From contig JAFGPH010000512.1 of the NCBI GenBank assembly GCA_016926135.1, positions 1-31,616 of the forward strand: a stretch of DNA of 31,616 nt. Direction: 5' to 3'. A model generated the notes under the pieces. That model was not told where the DNA came from. It saw only the letters and a list, made by a program, of their open reading frames with translations, and did not search any database. The translations under genes were made by a program, and so were the position numbers. This document shows, in pieces, positions 23,727 through 30,813 of the stretch. Position 1 is the first letter of the stretch. The number at the start of each line of letters is the position of its first letter. The DNA is from Deltaproteobacteria bacterium. Lineage in GTDB: Bacteria; Desulfobacterota; DSM-4660; Desulfatiglandales; HGW-15.

Positions 23727-25060
23727 CAAGGCCCCTTTCCCATTTTTACTCCATGCATATGGCGGTGGTGGATCTTTCTGCCGGCACGGCAGAGGTGCTG
23801 CCCGTTCCGGAAGATCTGATTCGGAACAGCATGGGCGGGGCCTCGGCGAATCTGGATCTCCTGGATCAGTACCGGAAAGAGGATCCCCTTGTTCTGGGGG
23901 TAGGACCCCTCACCGGGACCTTTGCCCCGGCCTCCGCCCTCATGGCGGCAACCTTCATAAGCCCCAAAACAAAAAGACCCACGCACACTCCCGTCCTTCG
24001 ATCAGCCGGCGCAGACCTCAAGTTCTCGGGCTTGAGCTTCGTGGTGATCAAGGGCCGGTCCCCGGGGCCTCAGGCCCTTTTCATCAGCCAGGGCCGTACC
24101 CGCCTGTTTCCGGCAGATGATTTGACAGGTCTCCAAACCACCGCGGCATGGAAGGCGTTGCGCCGCAAAATCCCCGACTTTAGTGGTTCTATTCTTCTCA
24201 CAGGGTGCGTGGCGGATCAAAAAAGCCCGCTGGCAGCCCTTTCCGTCGATCTTGGGGGCGGTTGGGACAAGAACGGCATGGCTCTCTGGATGCAGGCCAG
24301 AAACTTGAAGGCCATTCTCCTGAGCGGCACAGGCAGGCTTCCGGTCAGTGAGGACCAGATGGCCCATGCCCGGGTTTTGCGGGGTCGGATGGATGCCCGC
24401 TTACCTTCTGGAGAGAGGGTGTGCCTTGCGGTCCTGCGAAAAATAGACCCAACTTTCAACCCCGGGGCTCTGCGGCCCAACATGATGAGAAAAGACCTCG
24501 CCTGCTATCATTGCCCATTCCCCTGCATCAGTTTCGTGGGTGCCGACCGAGAAAAGGGGAAAGGATTTGTTCTTTTCGATCATATGGGATTCCTGGCTCT
24601 TACAAGGAAAAGCGGTTCCCTGGCTCCGGGCCTGATGAGGCTGTGCCTGGATCTGGGCCTCGATCCCGCCGCGGCGGCAACGTGCTTATCCGGTGACGAG
24701 ACCATGGAGCAAGCGAGCGAAGTGCTTCTGAAGCTTGTATCGGGCGAGGACAGCCTCAGGAGGCAGGCAAGGGTTCACGCAGAGCCCTCCAAGGGGTATG
24801 AACAGGTTTTTGGTGGGGGAATACCTGCGGTTCCAACGGACAGCGGGGAGCAGGGCTCGGAAGGGTGGGCAAAACGAGTGGCTGCGGCGATGATCTTGGG
24901 CATTTGCCCCTTGGTTATGCTCCTTTTTAGCGTCATCGACGAAAAAATGTGGATTCGATTTCTTTGTGATCAACAGGAGGGTGTATTATCTCTTCAAAAG
25001 CGGCTTGAATTGACGATTGACAAGGTTGTCAGCCGTGAAAATCCCGGTACCCTCCATTGA
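23723..25060 (+). CDS. Shortened, divergent AOR-like protein
   Basis: The protein has 445 residues, about 160 fewer than a full AOR. The N-terminal domain is recognisable (AVVDLSAGTAEVLPV, GVGPLTGTFAPASALM, SFVVIKG, LWMQARNLKAILLSGTG). Cluster ligands remain as CYHCPFPC (C261, C264, C268) plus a candidate fourth, C395 in GICPLVM. The GRSGAGCLLGSKNLK motif is altered to GGGWDKNGMALWMQARNLK, and the usual EYETGTMLG and DPRG...YALG segments are absent. It may be a non-catalytic electron-transfer or structural subunit. The frame is open and coupled to the preceding gene by ATGA, arguing against simple decay. It closes the cluster. Confidence 0.75.
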   Translation: MTRPLSHFYSMHMAVVDLSAGTAEVLPVPEDLIRNSMGGASANLDLLDQYRKEDPLVLGVGPLTGTFAPASALMAATFISPKTKRPTHTPVLRSAGADLKFSGLSFVVIKGRSPGPQALFISQGRTRLFPADDLTGLQTTAAWKALRRKIPDFSGSILLTGCVADQKSPLAALSVDLGGGWDKNGMALWMQARNLKAILLSGTGRLPVSEDQMAHARVLRGRMDARLPSGERVCLAVLRKIDPTFNPGALRPNMMRKDLACYHCPFPCISFVGADREKGKGFVLFDHMGFLALTRKSGSLAPGLMRLCLDLGLDPAAAATCLSGDETMEQASEVLLKLVSGEDSLRRQARVHAEPSKGYEQVFGGGIPAVPTDSGEQGSEGWAKRVAAAMILGICPLVMLLFSVIDEKMWIRFLCDQQEGVLSLQKRLELTIDKVVSRENPGTLH

Positions 25061-25600
25061 GGTGTTTTCTCTCTCGCGTTGAAGAGGGGACGTCAAATGG
25101 CAACTCCTCAATCCTCTTACAAGGACCCTCATTGATGAGGCCAAAGACGTGCTTTGAGCCTGCCAATTGGCGTCAGTTGGAGATGGATATCCGGAAAGCG
25201 GATACTGCCGCTGGAGGCTGAATTCCTGGAAGAGACAGCTTACGGTGAATTATGGAGGATCCGAGATCGGCTTGCGGGCCAAACGGCGTTACCATCCACA
25301 GATACACCATCTGGATGTAAAAACGAAGGGTTCTCTCAAGGACTGGATGACGGTTAGATTTTCAAGTCCGAGAACAAATTTGGTGTAGACATAATCAACA
25401 AAATGGATTTTAAGAAGCTTTTGGATACCAAGGATGCCCGCAAAGCCACAATCAGGCAGGTTGATGCCCCGGCCAAGGCCGTGGAGGATTTGGCGTGAGG
25501 GGGCTCATGAGTGTCAAGGCAAATATGCGACCCTTCATAATATGAAACAATCAGATCATTACCTGGGCGGGAGCGGTGCCCCGCGGGAAGTTGGTTGAAT
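25061..25600. other. Long intergenic stretch with possible gene remnants
   Basis: This is about 540 bases without a convincing gene, and it looks less GC-rich than the AOR cluster. It holds a short perfect stem, CCTCATTGATGAGG at 25127-25140, too weak for a terminator. At 25403-25498 a 32-codon frame (MDFKKLLDTKDARKATIRQV and on to a TGA) is protein-like, and the frame extends upstream to a TAG without a start. It is probably the tail of a lost gene. Confidence 0.4.
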
Positions 25601-26167
25601 ATGTACATCGCGGTCCAGATTTTGACGGTCGTCAGGATACCCCTGGCTATTCTCTTTGCCTTTGTTTTGTTGAACAGCCAAAAGTCTACCACCACACTCT
25701 GTTTTTGTGCCGTGCTGCTGGTCATAGGGGAGATGACCGACCTCTTTGATGGTATCCTTGCCAGGCGATCCAAGACGGTTAGTGAGTGGGGCGCCATGCT
25801 GGACCCGTACGCGGACAGCATCTCAAGACTGATCGTCTACTGGACTCTCGCGGTGGCCTCGCTGGCCAGCCCCATCGTCCCTCTTACCATGGCATTCCGG
25901 GATGTTACAGTGGCTTATTCCAGGATAGTGCTGACAAGGTATGGGGTTTCGGTTGCAGCCAAGTGGAGCGGAAAAATCAAGGCAGGCTTTCAAGGGATCG
26001 GGGCATACGTGATCCTCATGGGTCCAGTCTACTGGCAATGGACGGGTGAATGGACAATACCCGTCTTCTCTTGGATAATCATCCTTGTTACTCTTGGCTC
26101 CATGGTCGAATACATCAAGGCATCCTTCAAGGCCGTGCAGAAAAGCAAACTGAATCGCCTTGGATGA
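25601..26167 (+). CDS. CDP-alcohol phosphatidyltransferase 1
   Basis: This membrane protein of 188 residues (from the ATG at 25601) carries the complete family signature D-G-x2-A-R-x8-G-x3-D-x3-D: D50, G51, A54, R55, G64, D68, D72. Hydrophobic helices flank it. The family moves a phosphoalcohol from a CDP-activated donor onto an alcohol such as glycerol 3-phosphate, serine or inositol phosphate, at the inner membrane. GGGAAG ten bases upstream supports the ATG; a TTG two codons earlier is possible. The acceptor alcohol cannot be deduced. It forms a tandem pair with the next gene. Confidence 0.87.
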   Translation: MYIAVQILTVVRIPLAILFAFVLLNSQKSTTTLCFCAVLLVIGEMTDLFDGILARRSKTVSEWGAMLDPYADSISRLIVYWTLAVASLASPIVPLTMAFRDVTVAYSRIVLTRYGVSVAAKWSGKIKAGFQGIGAYVILMGPVYWQWTGEWTIPVFSWIIILVTLGSMVEYIKASFKAVQKSKLNRLG

Positions 26168-26195
26168 TCGACATGAAAGAGACAGGACAGGCAAT

Positions 26196-26777
26196 ATGGC
26201 AGAAGTGATTGAAAGAGTGAAGGTCATGACCCCTGAGAGGGTTTGGACTCTTTCCAACATTCTCAGCATTCTCAGAGGGGCAATGGGGTTCCCCATCGCC
26301 GTGCTTCTGAGCAAGGATAGAACCGGGTGGGCGACTGTCTTGATTGTGCTCGCGATTCTCTCGGATGCCATAGATGGTTTTCTGGCAAGAAGGAACAACC
26401 AGGTTACAAATCTCGGGAAGGCACTCGATCCTATCGCCGACAAGGTCTGTATTCTGACCGTTGTCTTCTTTCTGATCATAAAGGAACAAATACCACTTCA
26501 GTTCTTTGTTATCGTGGCCATTCGGGACCTCATCATTTCCATGATGTACGTCTACCTCATGAACGTCAAGGATGTAGCTATTGGAGCCATTTTCACAGGT
26601 AAAATCTCTGTCGCCGCTGTTACCGCCGTGACCATCTCCTATGTCTACCACCTGGAGCAATGGCAAGGCCCCCTCACTCTGTTTGCCTATGTTATAATGG
26701 GCATCAGCTTTGTTCAGTATACCCTATTCTTCCTGAGAAACTTCGGAAGGCGAGGCGCAGGCAGAGCAGGGACCTGA
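26196..26777 (+). CDS. CDP-alcohol phosphatidyltransferase 2
   Basis: This is a 193-residue membrane protein with the same signature: D60, G61, A64, R65, G74, D78, D82. The region around NILSILRGAMGFPIAVLL resembles PgsA-type N-termini. It is only distantly similar to its upstream neighbour, so the two are likely to have different acceptors. The ATG at 26196 is preferred over a TTG at 26160 because the sequence before it is not protein-like and an AGG lies five bases upstream. It could make phosphatidylglycerol phosphate or an unusual headgroup. Confidence 0.87.
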   Translation: MAEVIERVKVMTPERVWTLSNILSILRGAMGFPIAVLLSKDRTGWATVLIVLAILSDAIDGFLARRNNQVTNLGKALDPIADKVCILTVVFFLIIKEQIPLQFFVIVAIRDLIISMMYVYLMNVKDVAIGAIFTGKISVAAVTAVTISYVYHLEQWQGPLTLFAYVIMGISFVQYTLFFLRNFGRRGAGRAGT

Positions 26778-26924
26778 GGAAATGGGCAATCATAAACACC
26801 GGGGCGCCAGTGGATACGCTCACACTCGGCTAAAAGGCTTTTGTCTTTTCGTACGAACCCAGGATGCACTCAAACGGAGAGGGCCTCCAGTGTGCTGGCA
26901 AACGCGCTTCGGTGAGGGTGGATT

Positions 26925-27944
26925 ATGACAATTCTGACAGCATTCTGGAGTGTAATTCTTAGAAACTGCCTGATCCGTCACCGTAATACACCCAGGACGC
27001 CGACATCTGTTATGATCGGCACGACCAATATCTGCAACTTGAAATGCTTCATGTGCGGGACAAAGGACAGTGCGGTCCCAAAGGGTTTCATCACCAGGGA
27101 TATGTATGAGCATGTAGTGAATCAATGCGCAAGAATGGGTGTTCGCAACATCGCACTCCACACTGTGGGAGAACCCCTCTTACATAGAGACTTGGTCGCT
27201 CAGATTGGCTATGCAAAAGGAAGAGGTCTGCATGTTTTCCTCAGCACCAACGGCCAGTTACTCACAGACGGGATGATTGAAAAACTCCTATCGACTGAGT
27301 TGGACGCCATTCGCATATCAATCGAGGGCGCCGGTAAGGAGACCTATGAGTCTGTCCGGATCGGGGCCAGTTTCGAGAAATTGATCGGGAACCTGGAGTC
27401 ATTAATGAAGAGAAGAACCCGAAGAGGGTCTTCCCTAAGAATATTCATCACATCGATACTAATGAAAAAGACCGTATCGGAGATAGCTCTTTTTTATCAG
27501 ATATTCCGCCCGCTTTGCGATGATATGTATTTCACGTTTCTCGCCAACCCGGGCAGGCAAGTCCCTGATATCGAAAATGACATGTACCTCAAGCAGTCGC
27601 AAGGAACATCGCCGTGTAGGCTCCTCTGGAACACCCCGTCGGTCAGTTTCGATGGTCAAGTCTCGGCCTGCTGCCTTGATTTCAACAATCAGCTCGTAGT
27701 CGGGAATCTCCGGGAACAAAACCTAAGGGATATTTGGCTTGGCCCGAGGTATGAGTATTTCCGAAGACTGCACAGGGAAAGACGCCTTCACGAGATGCCT
27801 CTGTGTGGTGAATGTAACAAGGATGTCAACTCGCCGCTCAACTTGCTCTTGTTGAATCTCAGGGCACACCTCCTTGCCTGTTCCCCTTCGTTCAGCGCCT
27901 TCATCTATAAAAGGCCTCGCATCTCGAGGATCCCGGAGACATGA
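26925..27944 (+). CDS. Radical SAM/SPASM protein
   Basis: The protein has 339 residues. The radical SAM cluster is CNLKCFMC (C37, C41, C44), followed by TVGEPLLHRD and ISTNGQLL-like segments (here LSTNGQLLTDG) and RISIEGAGKETYE. A SPASM-type region near the C-terminus has CRLLW, DGQVSACCLDFNNQLVVGNL and CGECN. Such enzymes modify peptides, cofactors or lipids by radical chemistry. The ATG at 26925 follows GAGGGTGG. The context of two phosphatidyltransferases and a DUF2062 protein suggests a lipid or envelope substrate, but this is inference; no precursor peptide gene is seen. Confidence 0.88.
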   Translation: MTILTAFWSVILRNCLIRHRNTPRTPTSVMIGTTNICNLKCFMCGTKDSAVPKGFITRDMYEHVVNQCARMGVRNIALHTVGEPLLHRDLVAQIGYAKGRGLHVFLSTNGQLLTDGMIEKLLSTELDAIRISIEGAGKETYESVRIGASFEKLIGNLESLMKRRTRRGSSLRIFITSILMKKTVSEIALFYQIFRPLCDDMYFTFLANPGRQVPDIENDMYLKQSQGTSPCRLLWNTPSVSFDGQVSACCLDFNNQLVVGNLREQNLRDIWLGPRYEYFRRLHRERRLHEMPLCGECNKDVNSPLNLLLLNLRAHLLACSPSFSAFIYKRPRISRIPET

Positions 27945-28026
27945 TAGCCGTATATCCCACCAAAAAACGGACATCTCTCCGAACGCAGATTCCGATTGCT
28001 GGCATTCCGACAGAACTGGTGCTCAC

Positions 28027-28575
28027 TTGACGACGAATCAGAGTGGAAAAAAACGAGGGTCCGGGCTCAGAAGGTGGCTGCGATATTTCCATCTCAGGTT
28101 TATAAGGCTCAGGGGCAAACCCCATGAACTCGCCCTGGGCATGGCCTTCGGAATATTCACGGGCTCGATGCCGATCATGCCCTTTCAGATTGCCTTGGCC
28201 ATTGCACTGTCCATGGTTTTCAAGGGCAGCAAGATTGCCGCAGCCCTGGGGACGTGGATCAGTAATCCCGCCAACTGGTATTTCCTTTACTATTACAGCT
28301 ACAAGATAGGGGCGCGAATCCTCGGCCTTCGTCACACAAGTGAGATGTTTCACTCAATCATGAGCTCCGTCCACCAGGGTGAGGATGGTATGGTCATTGC
28401 GGAAAAGATCATGGATGCGGGGGGTTCCATGGTCGCCGCCTTCCTTCTTGGCGGACTGATCCTGGGTTTGGTGATCGCCCCTCCTTCCTACTTCATCTTT
28501 CTGAGGCTCTTCCGCTCCATGGAGGAGTGGAGGCAAAGAAGGGCGGTTCGGCGCTGGCAGCACAGAAGCATTTAG
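28027..28575 (+). CDS. DUF2062 membrane protein
   Basis: With the TTG at 28027 the protein has 182 residues. It shows the DUF2062 pattern: a basic N-terminus (KKRGSGLRRWLRYFHLRFIR), GKPHELALGMAFGIFTGSMP, a first hydrophobic pair, SNPANWYFLYYYSYKIG, and a final helix LLGGLILGLVIAPPSYFIF. Its function is unknown; the family is often found beside lipid or polysaccharide genes. No ATG is available before the conserved region, so the start is uncertain; longer GTG/TTG options would overlap the radical SAM gene. Confidence 0.75.
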   Translation: MTTNQSGKKRGSGLRRWLRYFHLRFIRLRGKPHELALGMAFGIFTGSMPIMPFQIALAIALSMVFKGSKIAAALGTWISNPANWYFLYYYSYKIGARILGLRHTSEMFHSIMSSVHQGEDGMVIAEKIMDAGGSMVAAFLLGGLILGLVIAPPSYFIFLRLFRSMEEWRQRRAVRRWQHRSI

Positions 28576-28587
28576 AAAGAAGAAAAC

Positions 28588-28624
28588 GTTGGTGACCGAA
28601 GAAACGGCCGGGCTAACATTTTTT
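28588..28624 (+). terminator. Terminator after the lipid/radical SAM genes
   Basis: GTTGGT at 28588-28593 can pair with GCTAAC at 28612-28617 (two wobbles), and CCG at 28596-28598 with CGG at 28605-28607. Six Ts follow at 28619-28624. It starts 12 bases after the DUF2062 stop. Confidence 0.5.
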
Positions 28625-28715
28625 CAGAGAACTTTCATCTGTGGCATCATTCGTCACAGGGTGTACCAACGCATGGTTGACGTCATACCAGATATATCGT
28701 AGACCCCATTTGATT

Positions 28716-28748
28716 GATCTTGCTGATTCCTTTTCCTCAGCAAGGATC
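28716..28748. promoter_or_regulatory. Inverted repeat upstream of the second AOR gene
   Basis: CTTGCTGA at 28719-28726 is the exact complement of TCAGCAAG at 28737-28744. Three further pairs (GAT/ATC) follow after a one-base bulge. The 10-base loop is pyrimidine-only (TTCCTTTTCC). It may be an operator or a leader hairpin. Confidence 0.4.
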
Positions 28749-28904
28749 ACCTTACCGGGAAGCTCGACTCTGACGCTGCATCATCAGAAAGGCTGTAACG
28801 GTGGCGGATAACACACTCGAACCAATAGATTGCCCTGCTATTGCGTAGGTGCTTCCATTATCTGCAAAAAAGGAAATCAATCTGACAAGGGAAGGAAGGA
28901 ACTC

Positions 28905-30578
28905 ATGATGGATTTGCTGAGGGTGTCAATGACCGATGGTCAAACCAACCGGGAGGAATTCCCCAAAGACCCGATTGTAGGAGGTCGTGGGGTTATCGAC
29001 TACCTCTTGACAAAACATGCCGACCCCCGCGTTCATCCACTTTCCAGCCGCAGCCTCTTTGTGGTGGCGCCAGGTCTGTTGGCAGGCACGAATGCCCCGA
29101 ATTCCGGACGTCTTTCAGTAGGGGGGAAAAGCCCTCTCACCGGCACTATTAAAGAAGCCAACGTCGGTGGAACCTCTGCTCACAAACTGGCACGGCTGGG
29201 CATCAGGGCAATCATGGTGTCGGGCTCATCGGAAGGTCTGAAGATCCTGAAGATTGGCGACACCGGTGCTGTTTTGGAAGACGCAAGCACGTTAAAAGGA
29301 CTTGGAAATTATCGCGCCTGTGAAATCCTGCGCGAGCGTTACGGAGGCAATGTAGGGATTATTATTGCCGGTCCTGCCGGAGAAATGAGACTGAGTAATT
29401 CTACCGTAGCGGTCACAGATCCGGAAGGCAGGCCTTCGCGGCACGCGGCAAGAGGCGGCATGGGTTCCGTGATGGCGGCAAAGGGTCTAAAAGCGATTGT
29501 CATTGATGATGCCAATGGGAAGTGGCGTGAACCGGTCGATCAGGAAGGTTTCAAGATCGCGGTGAAGACGGCTGCCGAAACGATTGCCTCCAAGCCCATA
29601 TGCCAGAACCTGGCCAAGTTCGGCACAGGCATGTGGGTGGACGGCGATCATGCTCGCGGCAGCATGCCCACCTATAACTACCGGGCAGGTGCGTTCGAAA
29701 AATGTGAGAGAATCAACGGGAAAAGAATTTCCGAACTTGCCGAACAGCGCAAGGGAAAAATGGGACATAGATGCATGCCAACCTGCGTTGTTCGCTGTTC
29801 TGTGGTGTATAACGACGCCGAGGGACAGTATCTCACATCGGGACTGGAGTATGAAACGTTGGCCATGCTGGGCGCCAATCTGGGTATCGATGAGATTGAT
29901 GCAATCGCCATGATGGATCATCGATGTGACGATCTGGGCGTCGACACCATTGAAATGGGGGCCGCCATTGGTGTGCTGAATGATGCCGGTCTCTTTGAAT
30001 TCGGGAACAAGGCCCAGGCAATAACCTACCTGGATGAAGTGGCAAAGGGCTCACCTATCGGTCGCATTTTGGGAAATGGGGTTTCCTTCACCGCAAAGGC
30101 CTTCGGCATTGCTCGCGTCCCGGCTGTCAAAGGTCAAGCCATTCCGGCCCATACAGGGCGCACCGTGAAGGGATGGGGGGTGACTTATGCCACAAGTCCC
30201 CAAGGGGCGGATCACTCTGCCGGTCCGGTGAGTGTGGAGCCATTATCACCTGAGGGTCAGGTGGAAAGATCCCGATTGGCACAAATTCAGATGGCCTCAC
30301 TGGATGCCACGGGAATGTGTTTTTTAACATTCACGTTCGGCACTCCCGGGGTAATCATTCCCATGATCAATGCCCTTTACGGTATCCATTGGACCGATAA
30401 TGACTATTTGGACATGGGTAAGGAGATGCTGCGCCAGGAGATCGCCTTCAACAGAAAGGCCGGCATCGCCGTGGAAGGTAATTCAGTGCCCGATTGGATG
30501 CGTGAAGAACCGCTTCCTCCTAAAGGCACGGTTTTTGACGTTCCTCAGGATGAATTGGACAGGATTTTCGATTTCTAG
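28905..30578 (+). CDS. AOR-family oxidoreductase, second type
   Basis: This 557-residue protein is of AOR type but in a subgroup different from the one at 15905. The N-terminal domain has SLFVVAPGLLAGTNAPNSGR, GGKSPLTGTIKEANVGG and LARLGIRAIMVSG. Then come HAARGGMGSVMAAKGLKAI and SGLEYETLAMLGANLG. Cluster ligands are C290, C294, C298 (CMPTCVVRC, a C-x3-C-x3-C spacing instead of C-x2-C-x3-C) and C472. The ATG at 28905 follows GGAAGGA; a second ATG is at 28908. It stands alone, downstream of an inverted repeat, with no ferredoxin gene attached. The substrate is unknown. Confidence 0.88.
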   Translation: MMDLLRVSMTDGQTNREEFPKDPIVGGRGVIDYLLTKHADPRVHPLSSRSLFVVAPGLLAGTNAPNSGRLSVGGKSPLTGTIKEANVGGTSAHKLARLGIRAIMVSGSSEGLKILKIGDTGAVLEDASTLKGLGNYRACEILRERYGGNVGIIIAGPAGEMRLSNSTVAVTDPEGRPSRHAARGGMGSVMAAKGLKAIVIDDANGKWREPVDQEGFKIAVKTAAETIASKPICQNLAKFGTGMWVDGDHARGSMPTYNYRAGAFEKCERINGKRISELAEQRKGKMGHRCMPTCVVRCSVVYNDAEGQYLTSGLEYETLAMLGANLGIDEIDAIAMMDHRCDDLGVDTIEMGAAIGVLNDAGLFEFGNKAQAITYLDEVAKGSPIGRILGNGVSFTAKAFGIARVPAVKGQAIPAHTGRTVKGWGVTYATSPQGADHSAGPVSVEPLSPEGQVERSRLAQIQMASLDATGMCFLTFTFGTPGVIIPMINALYGIHWTDNDYLDMGKEMLRQEIAFNRKAGIAVEGNSVPDWMREEPLPPKGTVFDVPQDELDRIFDF

Positions 30579-30813
30579 GGAATAAAACGGCGTTTATCGG
30601 GAGAAGCCCATCCCTGACAACGGAATCATCAGACGATCTGCGCCCAACGGTCGTTTTCGGCCGCGGGGCAAGTGCTCAGGCTGAAATCAGCAGACTGCAC
30701 GACCTCGGGACAATCTGCAGAAGACTGCCAGCGGTTGCACGGAAAAATGTCCCCGTCCCTTACGAATGAACTTGCCCGTCCCGGCTGTAATTGTTGCGCT
30801 ACGGATACTTCTT

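Noticed and set aside
28650..28672. Possible fourth copy of the dispersed repeat tail (CACAGGGTGTACCAACGC)
   Set aside because: Only about ten bases match the tail of copy 3 and the rest does not align; this is within chance.
30585..30602. ATAAAACGGCGTTTAT-like symmetry after the second AOR gene as a terminator
   Set aside because: Only five outer pairs match, the centre does not pair and no T-run follows.
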